Source: DATATV01 sp036268615
GTDB taxonomy: Bacteria; Actinomycetota; Actinomycetes; Mycobacteriales; Pseudonocardiaceae
Reading direction: 5' to 3'
DNA length: 64,000 bases
Assembly (NCBI GenBank): GCA_036268615.1
Contig: DATATV010000053.1
Coordinates: 123,671 to 187,670, forward strand
This document shows, in pieces, positions 8,970-17,902 of the stretch. The translations under genes were made by a program, and so were the position numbers. Every line of letters starts with the position of its first letter. Positions within the stretch are counted from its first letter, which is position 1. A model generated the notes under the pieces. It was not told the DNA's origin. It did not search any database and saw nothing but the letters and a program-made list of their open reading frames with translations.

Positions 8970-10385
8970 TCAGGGACGGGTTTCGAGGCGTTCGCCGTCC
9001 GCACGGCTGGTGGCGGCACGGGTGTCGGCTCGGCTGGCAGCGGCATGGGTGGCGGCCAGGTAGGCCAGGCCGAGCGCGGGTAGCAGGCCGTTGCCGGCGA
9101 GATAGCCGGCGGCGCCGTGGCCGGAGATTCCGGCGGCCGCACCACCGGCGGCGTACAGGCCCGCGATCGGCGAACCGGGTCCGGTGAGCACCCGGGCGTG
9201 ACCGTCGACCAGCAGGCCGCCCTGGGTGTGGAACAGCGCCGGGATCACCCGGACGGCGTAGTAGGGCGCGGAGAGGCCCTGGTCGAAGGCGGTGCGGCCG
9301 AACCGGTCGGCCGGCCGCTCGCCCGAGGTCACCGCGGCGACCTCGGCCAGTTCGGCGGCCAGGCGGTCCGGGTCGACCGAGATCCGCTCGGCCAGTTCGG
9401 CCACCGACCCGCCGGTCCGCAGCGCGCCGCTCCCGGCGACCTGCTGGTAGTCGGTGAAGGCGCCGCTCAGCTCGTGCACCCGCTGGTCGAAAACGAGCCA
9501 GCCGGCCGAACCGGGTCGCCCGGCCAGTCGGGCGGCGTACTCGGAGTAGCCGACGGTCTCGTCGCCGAACCGCTCGCCGGCCAGGTCCACCAGGATCGCG
9601 CCGTGCATCACCGTGGTCCAGGTGACCAGGGTGCGGGCAGCCGAGGACAGCCCGGCGTGCCCCTGGTAGGCGTCCAGGAAGCCGTTGGCCGCGCCGAGTT
9701 CGGCGCCGATCCGGAGCGCGTCCCCGGTCGAGTACTCACTGCCGTGGTAGTCGGCGCCGGCGATCTCCGGCAGGTGCTCGGCGACGAGCGCCTGGTCCGC
9801 GCCGTAGCCGTTGGTGGCCAGCAGCACCGCGCCGGTGCTGATCTCCTCGGTGCTGCCGTCCGGTTGGGTCAGCGTGGCGACCAGTCCGTCCACACCGGAC
9901 CGCACGGACACCAGCCTGGCCGGTACCAACAGGTCCACCAAGTCCTCGGCGGCGACCGCTTCGGCCAGCCGGCCGAGCAGGGCGGAGCCGTGCCGGCCGG
10001 GCACGCTGTGCACCCGGGGCGCAGAGTGGCCGGGGTAGTCGAAGTCGGTGGGCAACTCGATCGGCAGCCCGACGTGGTCGGCGAGCCATTCGACGAGTTC
10101 CGCGCTCACCCCGGCCAGCGCCGCCGCGATGACCGGGTCGGCGGCCGAGCCGGTCTTCGCGACGATGTCGGCGAGGAAGCGCTCCGGCGAGTCCTCGATG
10201 CCGGCGGCGCGCTGGAAGCGCGAGCCCGCGCCGGGCACCATCGCGGTGGACATCGACGTGTTGTTGCCGCGCAGGAAGTGCGGGTTGGCCTCCAACACCA
10301 CCACCCGCAGCCCGAGCTGCGCCGCGCGCAGCGCGCCGGCCAGACCACCGCCGGCCCCGGCGACCACCAGATCGGTGTCCGTCAC
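8970..10385 (-). CDS. FAD-dependent dehydrogenase, fumarate reductase flavoprotein type
   Basis: 471 residues. It has an N-terminal FAD motif (GAGGGLAGALRAAQLGLRVVVLEAN), a capping domain, and a C-terminal FAD segment ending ISGHGAAGYLAGNGLLPALG. The family includes fumarate and urocanate reductases, 3-ketosteroid dehydrogenase and tricarballylate dehydrogenase, all acting on C-C bonds next to a carbonyl or carboxyl. The GTG at 10385 is preferred over an upstream in-frame start because GAGGTGG precedes it and the Rossmann strand then begins at residue 5. It is the first gene of the leftward arm, divergent from the IclR regulator. Confidence 0.85.
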   Translation of the reverse strand: MTDTDLVVAGAGGGLAGALRAAQLGLRVVVLEANPHFLRGNNTSMSTAMVPGAGSRFQRAAGIEDSPERFLADIVAKTGSAADPVIAAALAGVSAELVEWLADHVGLPIELPTDFDYPGHSAPRVHSVPGRHGSALLGRLAEAVAAEDLVDLLVPARLVSVRSGVDGLVATLTQPDGSTEEISTGAVLLATNGYGADQALVAEHLPEIAGADYHGSEYSTGDALRIGAELGAANGFLDAYQGHAGLSSAARTLVTWTTVMHGAILVDLAGERFGDETVGYSEYAARLAGRPGSAGWLVFDQRVHELSGAFTDYQQVAGSGALRTGGSVAELAERISVDPDRLAAELAEVAAVTSGERPADRFGRTAFDQGLSAPYYAVRVIPALFHTQGGLLVDGHARVLTGPGSPIAGLYAAGGAAAGISGHGAAGYLAGNGLLPALGLAYLAATHAAASRADTRAATSRADGERLETRP

Positions 10386-10557
10386 GCGCCCACCTCGTGT
10401 TTCTCCGCCTCCGACCGTTCCGTTGGCAGGAACGGTGATGAATCCAGACTGACACCGGCAACTTCGGTTCGTCAATAGTGACATGCGCATAGCCATTGAG
10501 TTCTGCACTGATGATGTTCTATGGTCGGTTCACGCCTGACCGCCTTGCCCATTGACC

Positions 10558-10574
10558 GTTTCGCCTAGCGAAAC
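10558..10574. promoter_or_regulatory. IclR-type operator, near-perfect palindrome
   Basis: GTTTCGCCTAGCGAAAC has 7-bp perfect arms around CTA. It lies in the divergent region between the FAD dehydrogenase (start 10385) and the IclR gene (start 10624). The same motif recurs at 15884 in front of the MFS transporter gene of the island. Confidence 0.75.
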
Positions 10575-10623
10575 AGCGAGCGGGGCGAACGCCAGCCGGG
10601 CGCAGCCGACGAGGGAGACGACC

Positions 10624-11424
10624 ATGCCGGAACCGATGGTGGGCACCGAGGCCGCCGTCCGGGTGGCCGACGTGCTGCTGCTGTTCACCGACGGCCCCTC
10701 GACGATCGGGGTGTCCCGGATCGCCCGTGAGCTCAACCTGAGCAAGGCCGTCGTCTACCGCATCCTGCAGTCGCTGGCCACCCGCGGCATGGTCACGCTC
10801 GACCCGTTCAGTCACGAGTACCGACTCGGTGCGGCCGCGGCCGCGCTGGGCGCCCGCGCGCTGCGCGACTCCGATCTGCGCTCGGCCGCACTCCAGGTGC
10901 TGCGCCGGCTGCGCGACGACATCGGCGAGACCGCGACGCTCACCGCGCCGGTGCCCGGTGGCCGGGTCTACCTCGACCAGGTCGAGGGCGTGCACGAGAT
11001 CAAGATGACCGTCGAGCTGGGTCGCCGCTTCCCCCTGCACGCCGGCAGTTCGGGCAAATGCATGCTCGCCTTCCTGCCCATCGAGCAGCGCGAGGACGTG
11101 CTCACCGGCGACCTGCTCCGGCTCACCGAGCACACCGTGGTGGACACCGCCGCGCTACGCGCCGAACTGGCCACCATCCGGGACCGGGGCTACGCCGCGT
11201 CGGGCGGCGAGCGCCAGGCCGACGCGGGCTCGGTGGCCGCGCCGATCTTCGGCATGGCCGGCATGGTGATCGGCGCCATCTCCGTGTGCGGGCCGCGGTA
11301 CCGGGTCACCGCCGAGTTCGTCGAACGAATCGCTCCCAAGGTCAACGCCGCCGCCGGGGAGATCTCGCGGCGGATGGGCTGGGCCGGCGATCCCGCCGCC
11401 GCCCGATCCCGAAATGAGGACTGA
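10624..11424 (+). CDS. IclR-family regulator of the catabolic island
   Basis: 266 residues. A winged helix-turn-helix at about residues 10-75 (GVSRIARELNLSKAVVYRILQSL) precedes the IclR ligand-binding domain. The ATG at 10624 has GAGGGAG 7 bases upstream. A longer frame from 10552 would run through the operator and is rejected. It is the first gene of the rightward arm; the CoA-transferase follows directly. The palindrome 50 bp upstream and its copy at 15884 are the likely binding sites, so it probably controls both arms and the transporter. Confidence 0.92.
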   Translation: MPEPMVGTEAAVRVADVLLLFTDGPSTIGVSRIARELNLSKAVVYRILQSLATRGMVTLDPFSHEYRLGAAAAALGARALRDSDLRSAALQVLRRLRDDIGETATLTAPVPGGRVYLDQVEGVHEIKMTVELGRRFPLHAGSSGKCMLAFLPIEQREDVLTGDLLRLTEHTVVDTAALRAELATIRDRGYAASGGERQADAGSVAAPIFGMAGMVIGAISVCGPRYRVTAEFVERIAPKVNAAAGEISRRMGWAGDPAAARSRNED

Positions 11425-11425
11425 G

Positions 11426-12625
11426 ATGCCGGAGGACACCACCCCGCAGGCGCTGGCCGGACTGCGCGTGCTCGACGTGGCCACGCTGTTCGCCGGGCCG
11501 CTGGCCGCCACCATGCTGGGCGACCACGGCGCCGAGGTGATCAAGATCGAGCACCCGAGGGGCGACCCCGCGCGCACCCACGGCGCCCGCAAGAACGGCG
11601 TCGGCCTGTGGTGGAAAATGTTGGCCCGCAACAAGAAGGCCATCACCCTGTACCTCGGCTCGGCGCGCGGCCAGGAGCTGTTCAAGGCGATGGTCGCCGA
11701 CGCGGACGTGGTGATCGAGAACTTCCGGCCGGGCACGCTGGAGCGCTGGGGGCTGGGCTACGACGTGCTCTCGGCGATCAACCCCGGGCTGGTGCTGGCC
11801 CGGGTCACCGGATTCGGCCAGTTCGGCCCGTACGCGTCCCGGCCCGGCTTCGGCACGCTGGCCGAGGCGATGAGCGGCTTCGCCGCGGTGACCGGCGAAC
11901 CGGACGGCCCGCCGACCCTGCCACCGTTCGGGCTCGCCGACGGCGTGGCCGCGCTGACCACGGCGTTCGGCATCATGACCGCACTGCGCGCCCGCGAGTC
12001 GACCGGCCGTGGCCAGGTGCTCGACCTGGCCATCATCGAGCCGATGCTGACCCTGCTCGGCCCGCAGATCACCGCGTTCGACCAGTTGGGCACGCTGCAA
12101 CCGCGGCTGGGTAACCGGTCTACCAACAACGCGCCGCGCAACACCTACCGGTGCGCCGACGGCAGCTGGGTGGCGGTGTCCACCAGCGCGCAGTCCATCG
12201 CCGAGCGGGTGGTCAAGCTGGTCGGCCGGCCCGAGTTCGCCGGCGAGCCCTGGTTCGCCTCGGGCGCCGGCCGGGCCGAGCACGCCGACGAGCTCGACGA
12301 GGCGGTCGGCGGCTGGATCGCCACCCGCTCCCGGGCCGAGGTGATGGCCGCGTTCGAGGAGGCACAGGCCGCGGTCGCGCCGATCTACACCGCCGAGGAC
12401 ATCCTGGCCGACCCGCAGTTCGCCGCGTTGGGCAGCATCGTCTCGCTGGAGGACGAGGAACTGGGGCCGGTGCGCATCCAGAACGTGCCCTTCCGGCTCA
12501 GCGAGACGCCCGGCCGGGTGCGCACCACCGGCCCACGGCTCGGCCAGCACACCGGCGAGATCCTGGCCCGCTACGGCGTGCCGGCGACCGAACTGGACAC
12601 GCTGCGCGACGAGGGCGTGCTGTGA
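11426..12625 (+). CDS. Class III (CaiB/BaiF) CoA-transferase
   Basis: 399 residues. Members move CoA between carboxylic acids through an aspartyl-CoA intermediate. The candidate catalytic Asp is about residue 172 in GLADGVAALTTAFGI, followed by the family segment STGRGQVLDLAI. The N-terminal GLRVLDVATLFAGPLAATMLGDHGA is typical. ATG 11426 is preferred over ATG 11414 because AGGA sits 5 bases upstream and the 11414 start would overlap the IclR stop. It is translationally coupled to the CitE-like gene by a 4-base overlap. It would activate the acid that the next gene cleaves. Confidence 0.9.
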   Translation: MPEDTTPQALAGLRVLDVATLFAGPLAATMLGDHGAEVIKIEHPRGDPARTHGARKNGVGLWWKMLARNKKAITLYLGSARGQELFKAMVADADVVIENFRPGTLERWGLGYDVLSAINPGLVLARVTGFGQFGPYASRPGFGTLAEAMSGFAAVTGEPDGPPTLPPFGLADGVAALTTAFGIMTALRARESTGRGQVLDLAIIEPMLTLLGPQITAFDQLGTLQPRLGNRSTNNAPRNTYRCADGSWVAVSTSAQSIAERVVKLVGRPEFAGEPWFASGAGRAEHADELDEAVGGWIATRSRAEVMAAFEEAQAAVAPIYTAEDILADPQFAALGSIVSLEDEELGPVRIQNVPFRLSETPGRVRTTGPRLGQHTGEILARYGVPATELDTLRDEGVL

Positions 12626-13506
12626 TCGGCCGCGCCCGCAGCTGGCTCTACGTGCCGGCGCACCGACCGGAGCTGCTGGCCAAGGCGATGGCCGGCGCGG
12701 CGGACGCGATCGTGTTCGACCTTGAGGACGCGGTGCCCGCGCAGGCCAAGGCCGACGCCCGGGCGAACGCGGTCGCCGCAACCGCCATCGAACAGCCGAA
12801 ACCCTTGTGGGTCAGGGTGAATCCGCTCGGTTCGGAGTGGGGCGAGGCCGACCTGGCCGCCCTCGCCGGCAGCGCCGCCGCCGGCCTGCGACTGCCCAAA
12901 GTGGAGGATCGCGACGCGGTCGCGACGGCGGCCGAGCGGGTCGGCCTGCCGCTACACGTGACGATCGAGTCCGCGCTCGGCGTGGAACGCGCGTTCGAGC
13001 TGGCCGGCGCACACCCGCTGGTCGCGGTCGTCTCGCTGGGCGAAGCCGACCTCATGGCCGACCTGCGCATCCGCGACCGGGACGCGCTCGGCTGGGCCCG
13101 ACAACGGGTGATCAACGCCAATCGGGCCGCCGGCCTGCCCAGCCCTCCGCACGCGGTGTGGACCGCGGTGGCCGACCTGGCCGGGCTGGAGTCGGACAGC
13201 CGGTTCGCCCGCGACCAGGGCTTCTTCGGCCGCTCGGTGGTGCATCCCAGCCAGGTGGAGATCGTCAACCGGGTGTTCAGCCCGGACCCGGACGAGGTCG
13301 AGCGGGCCCGGACGCTGCTCGACTCGCTGGCCGGGCAACCCGACCAGGACGTGGCCGCGTGGCTGGACGAGCGCGGCCGGTTCGTCGACCCGGCGGTGGT
13401 CGCCGGTGCCCGCTGGGTGGTCGACCTCGCGGACGCCATCGCCGGCCGCCCGACGGCGGTCGGCGAGACAACACGTCAGTCAGCACAAGGAAGGACCAGT
13501 TCGTGA
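12622..13506 (+). CDS. CitE-like (HpcH/HpaI family) beta-hydroxyacyl-CoA lyase
   Basis: 294 residues, the usual length for CitE, malyl-CoA and citramalyl-CoA lyases. It begins RARSWLYVPAHRPELLAKA, with the metal/acyl-CoA region VFDLEDAVP, an Arg-containing VRVNPLGSEW strand, the ESALGV glutamate (a Mg2+ ligand in this family) and the GEADLMADL motif. The GTG start overlaps the CoA-transferase stop by 4 bases. Together with that transferase it suggests thioesterification of a dicarboxylate and cleavage to two smaller units. The exact substrate (malyl-, citramalyl- or another acyl-CoA) is not determinable here. Confidence 0.88.
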   Translation: MIGRARSWLYVPAHRPELLAKAMAGAADAIVFDLEDAVPAQAKADARANAVAATAIEQPKPLWVRVNPLGSEWGEADLAALAGSAAAGLRLPKVEDRDAVATAAERVGLPLHVTIESALGVERAFELAGAHPLVAVVSLGEADLMADLRIRDRDALGWARQRVINANRAAGLPSPPHAVWTAVADLAGLESDSRFARDQGFFGRSVVHPSQVEIVNRVFSPDPDEVERARTLLDSLAGQPDQDVAAWLDERGRFVDPAVVAGARWVVDLADAIAGRPTAVGETTRQSAQGRTSS

Positions 13507-14327
13507 CCGCTTCGCTCACCAGTGCCCTGCTCGCCACCGTCGCGAGCGGCATCACCACGGTGGAGTTGGGCCAGCCCCTGTTCACCGGGATGCCCTGCTC
13601 CCCCAACCATCCCGGCTTCCGGATGCTGCTGGCCCGCCGGCACGGCGACATGAACCGGCCGGACGGGAGTTCGGCGGCCAACGAGGTGCTGATCACCGGC
13701 GGCCACGTCGGCACGCACATCGACGCGCTGGCGCACGTCAGCTTCCAGGGCAAGCTGTTCGGCGGGGTGGACGCGTACCAGGCGCAGACCGGCGGCCGGT
13801 TCAGCGAGCTTGGCGTGGACCAGATCCCGCCGCTGGTCACCCGAGGCGTGCTGCTCGACGTGGCGGCCACCCGGGGCGTGGACTCATTGGCGGGTGGCTA
13901 CGGGGTGACCGACACCGACCTGGCCGACGCCGCCGAGCGGGCCGGGGTGACGCCGCAGCCGGGTGATGTGGCGCTGGTGCGCACCGGCTGGGCCCGGCAC
14001 TTCGGCGACGCGGGCACCTATCTCGGCCAGGACACCGGCGTGCCCGGGGTGACCGAGGCGGGCGCCCGCTGGCTGGCCGACCGGCAGGTGGTGGCCACCG
14101 GCACCGACACCACCGCCTACGAGCAGATCCCGGCCGGCGAAGGCCACCGACTGCTGCCGGTGCACAAGCTGCTGCTGGTGGAACGGGGCATCTACATCAT
14201 GGAGCACCTCAACCTGGAGGACGCCGCCGCGCGCGGGCTCACCGAGTTCGTGTTCGTGGTGGCGCCGCTGCGCATCCTCGGCGGCACCGGTTCGCCGATC
14301 CGTCCGTTCGCGGTGGTGGGCGCATGA
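13503..14327 (+). CDS. Cyclase-family metal-dependent hydrolase
   Basis: 274 residues of the kynurenine-formamidase-like cyclase family. The metal motif HVGTHIDALAH is intact, as is the downstream TGTDTTAYEQ region with a following His. The GTG start overlaps the lyase stop by 4 bases and has AAGGA upstream. Family members hydrolyse N-formyl or cyclic amide bonds, including isatin and arylformamides. Its presence with a hydantoinase-like enzyme hints that the substrate of the pathway is a ring-containing amide or lactam. Confidence 0.87.
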   Translation: MTASLTSALLATVASGITTVELGQPLFTGMPCSPNHPGFRMLLARRHGDMNRPDGSSAANEVLITGGHVGTHIDALAHVSFQGKLFGGVDAYQAQTGGRFSELGVDQIPPLVTRGVLLDVAATRGVDSLAGGYGVTDTDLADAAERAGVTPQPGDVALVRTGWARHFGDAGTYLGQDTGVPGVTEAGARWLADRQVVATGTDTTAYEQIPAGEGHRLLPVHKLLLVERGIYIMEHLNLEDAAARGLTEFVFVVAPLRILGGTGSPIRPFAVVGA

Positions 14328-15751
14328 CCGCCGGTCCACTCACGCCGGCCCAGCGGCTGGCCGAGCTGGCCTTCCGGGTCAGCCGGGACGGCCTGTCGGC
14401 GCAACTGCGCACGGACATGGCCGGCCGGGTGGTCGACTTCCTCGGCAACAGCCTGGCCGCCCGCCGGGAGCAGCCGGGCGAGATCGTCTCGGCGATGGTC
14501 GCCGCGTGGGGCGGCAACCCGGTGGCCACCGCGATCGGCCTGGCCACCCGGCTGCCGGCGCCCTCGGCCGCACTGGTCAACGGCACCCTCGGGCACAGCC
14601 TGGACTTCGACGACACCCACCTGCCCTCGGTGCTGCACCCGTCCTCGGCGGTGCTGCCGGCGGCGCTCGCGGTCGCCGAGGAGGTCGGCGCGGCCGGCAC
14701 GGCGCTGCTGGACGCGGCCACCGTCGGCGTGGAGGTGACCTGCCGGCTGGGCATGGCCGGTTACGACTCGGCCGCCAACAACTCGGTGTTCTTCGACCGG
14801 GGCCAGCACGCCACCGCGATCTGCGGGGCGGTCGGTGCGGCGGTCGCCGCCGGGATGCTGCGCGGGTTGGACGTGGCCGGGCTGACCTCGGCGATCGGCA
14901 TCGCGTGCAGCATGGGCGCCGGGGTGATCGAGGCCAACCGCACCGGCGGCACGGTCAAGCGGGTGCACTGCGGCTGGGCCGCGCACGCCGGCGTGGTCGC
15001 CGCCGACCTGGCCCGGCACGGCCTGACCGGGCCACCGACCGTGCTGGAGGGCCGGTTCGGCTTCCTTCAGGCGTTCCTGGGTGACAACGTGGACCTGGCC
15101 CAGCTCACCGACCGACTCGGCGAGCACTGGGAGACGCCCGGGATCTTCTTCAAACCCTATCCCTGCAACCACTTCACCCACGCCGGCATCGACGCGGCGC
15201 TGCGCCTGCGGGCCGACGGCGTGCGGCCCGACCAGATCGTGTCGTTGCGGCTGGGGGTGCCCGAACCGGTGCTGCGCACCATCGGCGAACCGCCGGAGGA
15301 GAAGGCGCGGCCGCGGTCGGGTTATCACGGCGCGTTCAGCGGACCGTACACAGTGGCGTCCGCGCTGCTGGGCGGTGGCGGCCTCGGTGTGTTCCACGAG
15401 GACTTCACCGACGCGGCCGCCGCCGACCCGGAACGGTTGGCGCTGGCCGCGAAGGTGAGCGTGGTTGCCGACGCGGAGTGCACCGCGATCTTCCCCCGGC
15501 AGTTCCCGGCGGTGCTCACCGCGGAACTCGCCGACGGGACCAGCCGGACGGAGAAGGTACTGGTGAACCGGGGCGGCCCGGGAAACCCGTTGAGCCGTGA
15601 GGAGTTGACCACGAAGTTCGTACTCAACTCGGGCCGGGCGCTGGAACCGGCCGCTGCCGAACGGATCGCCGAGTTGGCCTGGGGCCTGCGCGACGGTCGC
15701 CCGACCACCGACCTGACCGCGACCCTCGGTCCGGTCAGCGAAACAGCGTGA
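14324..15751 (+). CDS. MmgE/PrpD-family dehydratase/decarboxylase-like protein
   Basis: 475 residues. The family includes 2-methylcitrate dehydratase, cis-aconitate decarboxylase and iminodisuccinate epimerase. The signature GHSLDFDDTH is present near residues 88-97, and the KPYPCNHFTHAGIDA segment around residue 280 is typical of the active-site region. Its ATG overlaps the cyclase stop by 4 bases, so it closes a tightly coupled IclR-CoA-transferase-lyase-cyclase-PrpD transcription unit. It likely acts on a tricarboxylate or branched dicarboxylate; this is inference. Confidence 0.9.
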   Translation: MTAGPLTPAQRLAELAFRVSRDGLSAQLRTDMAGRVVDFLGNSLAARREQPGEIVSAMVAAWGGNPVATAIGLATRLPAPSAALVNGTLGHSLDFDDTHLPSVLHPSSAVLPAALAVAEEVGAAGTALLDAATVGVEVTCRLGMAGYDSAANNSVFFDRGQHATAICGAVGAAVAAGMLRGLDVAGLTSAIGIACSMGAGVIEANRTGGTVKRVHCGWAAHAGVVAADLARHGLTGPPTVLEGRFGFLQAFLGDNVDLAQLTDRLGEHWETPGIFFKPYPCNHFTHAGIDAALRLRADGVRPDQIVSLRLGVPEPVLRTIGEPPEEKARPRSGYHGAFSGPYTVASALLGGGGLGVFHEDFTDAAAADPERLALAAKVSVVADAECTAIFPRQFPAVLTAELADGTSRTEKVLVNRGGPGNPLSREELTTKFVLNSGRALEPAAAERIAELAWGLRDGRPTTDLTATLGPVSETA

Positions 15752-15883
15752 CAGTTGAATAACACTGGTGACCGCACGTTTCCACCGCACGTAACGACTT
15801 GCGAAACCGGATCATCGAACGACATCTGGTCATTGACAAAGCATCACCCGGTTGTCATATTTCGTGCAAAGCGCTGGATCAGT

Positions 15884-15900
15884 GTTCCGCTAGGCGAAAC
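15884..15900. promoter_or_regulatory. Second IclR-type operator, upstream of MFS gene
   Basis: GTTCCGCTAGGCGAAAC matches the reverse complement of the site at 10558 at 16 of 17 positions. It lies 47 bp before the transporter GTG, which brings the transporter into the same regulon. Confidence 0.75.
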
Positions 15901-15947
15901 AGGCCCACCGTAACGACAGAAGCGTTGCGCGACGGAGAAATTCCGAG

Positions 15948-17264
15948 GTGACTGTCTTGAGAACTCGATTTCGTTGGCTGACGGTCGTCACCATCCTGGT
16001 GCTGATCGTGATCAACTACATCGACCGGAGTGCAATTTCGTACGCGGTGACGCCGCTGTCCTCGGAATTCCACATAAATTCGTCCCAGTACGGCTTGATC
16101 AGCAGCGCGTTCTCACTGGGCTACATGGTTTTCGCATTTCTCTCCGGTCCGCTGGTGGACCGATTCGGACCGCGCAGGATCTTGCTCATCGGCATGGTGG
16201 TGTGGTCGCTGGCCAGTGCGATCACCCCCATCTCCGGTGGGTTCACCGGCCTGCTGCTGATCCGGATCGTGCTGGGCGCGGGTGAGGCGCCGGCATTCCC
16301 GGCGTCCACCCGGTTGGTCAGCCGCTGGCTGCCGCAGACCGAGCGTGGCTTCGCGCTGTCGCTGCTGGGTGGCGTCGCGGTCGCCGGCAGCCTGCTGATC
16401 GGCGGCCCGATCGTGACCGGGCTGATCGGCGCGATCACCTGGCGGGGCATGTTCTGGGTGCTGACCGGAGCCGGGCTGCTGTGGTCGGTCGCCGCCATCG
16501 GCCTGTTGTTCAACACTCCCAAGGACAACAAGCGGGTCAGCGAGGCCGAGCGCGCCTACATCGCGGCCGACCAGCGGGCCGAGGAGGCCGAGGGCGCACG
16601 ACCGGTGCTGGACATCAAGGCCCTGGTCACCAACCGGAACCTGTGGATCGTCGGCGCCGGCTACTTCGCCTGGGGCTTCATGTTCTGGGGTTTCCTCTAC
16701 TGGCTGCCGCAGTACCTCCAGCAGTCCTACGGACTGAGCCTCAGCCAGGTGGGCGCGTTCTCCATCGCGCCGTGGGCGGCCGGCGTGGTCGGCGCGCTGA
16801 TCGGCGGCGTCGTGGTGGACCGGGTGTACGCCCGCACCCGCAAGGTGCGCAGCCGGTTCACCGTGATCGGGGTGGCCTTGCTGCTGTCCGGCGCCTCGCT
16901 CACCCCGATCCTGCTGTCGCCGTCGCTGACCACCGCACTGATCTCGATCTCGATGGGTGTCGGCTTCGGCTTCATCACCGGCGGCATCTGGTGGGTGGCC
17001 TCGATCGACGCCGCCCCCAGCCAGCCGGCGAGCGCGGCCGGCTTCGCCGACGCGGCGTTCGCACTGTCCGGCATCGTCGCGCCGACCGTGATGGGCTTCA
17101 TCGTGCAGAACACCGGCACGTTCACCAGCGGCTTCGTGCTGATGTGCGTGCTGGCCGTGATCGGCGCGCTGCTGATGCTGCTGTGCACCCGGGAGCCCGC
17201 CAGCCGCACCGGCGACCTGCCGGCCGGCACGCCCGCACAGGACACCGTGCCGGCGACGGACTGA
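15948..17264 (+). CDS. MFS transporter, anion:cation symporter (ACS) type
   Basis: 438-residue inner-membrane protein with about 12 hydrophobic segments. The first helix region reads VIVINYIDRSAISYAVTPLSSEF, and the loop 2-3 signature is SGPLVDRFGPRR; both resemble ACS-family uptake systems for glucarate, phthalate and other organic anions. A central hydrophilic loop (about residues 185-225) separates two six-helix halves. It is preceded by its own IclR operator and is probably the uptake system for the substrate of the island. Confidence 0.9.
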   Translation: MTVLRTRFRWLTVVTILVLIVINYIDRSAISYAVTPLSSEFHINSSQYGLISSAFSLGYMVFAFLSGPLVDRFGPRRILLIGMVVWSLASAITPISGGFTGLLLIRIVLGAGEAPAFPASTRLVSRWLPQTERGFALSLLGGVAVAGSLLIGGPIVTGLIGAITWRGMFWVLTGAGLLWSVAAIGLLFNTPKDNKRVSEAERAYIAADQRAEEAEGARPVLDIKALVTNRNLWIVGAGYFAWGFMFWGFLYWLPQYLQQSYGLSLSQVGAFSIAPWAAGVVGALIGGVVVDRVYARTRKVRSRFTVIGVALLLSGASLTPILLSPSLTTALISISMGVGFGFITGGIWWVASIDAAPSQPASAAGFADAAFALSGIVAPTVMGFIVQNTGTFTSGFVLMCVLAVIGALLMLLCTREPASRTGDLPAGTPAQDTVPATD

Positions 17265-17275
17265 CCCCACCAGCC

Positions 17276-17310
17276 GGCGCGGCCCGGGTGTGAACCACCC
17301 GGGCCGCGCC
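17276..17310 (+). terminator. Strong hairpin terminator of the catabolic island
   Basis: GGCGCGGCCCGGGTG (17276-17290) and CACCCGGGCCGCGCC (17296-17310) form a perfect 15-bp stem with a 5-base loop, beginning 11 bases after the transporter stop. No U-tract follows. Confidence 0.8.
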
Positions 17311-17404
17311 GTTCCACTGTGTTGTCACTGCGAGCTTTCCGCCGCCCGCGTGGCAAGTCCAAGATCTTTGGGAGTGGACGAGGACGACCGGACATACTGT
17401 CGGC

Positions 17405-17902
17405 GTGACCCGGCGAACGACCGAGCCCGAACCGCGCCTGCACCTGACCTTCGTGTGCAGCGGAAACATCTGCCGCTCCCCCACCGCCGCGCTCGTCCTC
17501 GCCGAGCACCTGCGCCGCGCCGGGCTGGCCGACCGGGTGCGGGTGAGCAGCGCCGGCATCGGTCCCTGGCACGTCGGCGAGGACATCGACGAGCGGGCCG
17601 GCGAGACGCTGAGCCGGCACGGTTATCCGGTCGAGCACGTCGCCGCGCAGGTCGGGCCGGCGCACCTGGACGCGGACCTGTTGCTGGCGATGGACGCCGG
17701 CCACGAGAAGGCGCTGCGCCGGCTGGTCGACGATCCGGCCCGGGTGCGGATGTTCCGCTCGTTCGACCCGGCCGTCACCGGCGACCTGGACGTGCCCGAC
17801 CCGTACTACGGCGGCCCGGACGGGTTCGACGACGTGCTGGCCATGATCGAAGCCACGACCCCCGGCCTGCTCGACTGGGTGCGCGCGCACCTCGACGAGT
17901 GA
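17405..17902 (+). CDS. Low-molecular-weight protein-tyrosine phosphatase
   Basis: 165-residue cytosolic phosphatase. The P-loop CSGNICRSP (CX5R) sits near residue 18 and the general-acid loop DPYYGG near residue 136; both are intact. The GTG start lies 4 bases after a TACTGT -10-like hexamer (17395-17400), so a leaderless transcript is likely. Its stop overlaps the fructosamine kinase GTG by 4 bases. This pairing suggests a phosphate or glycation repair role, though that link is inference. Confidence 0.93.
   Translation: MTRRTTEPEPRLHLTFVCSGNICRSPTAALVLAEHLRRAGLADRVRVSSAGIGPWHVGEDIDERAGETLSRHGYPVEHVAAQVGPAHLDADLLLAMDAGHEKALRRLVDDPARVRMFRSFDPAVTGDLDVPDPYYGGPDGFDDVLAMIEATTPGLLDWVRAHLDE

Noticed and set aside
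14192..15790. 532-codon leftward frame opposite the PrpD gene
   Set aside because: His/Arg/Gly-rich shadow with no recognisable domain.
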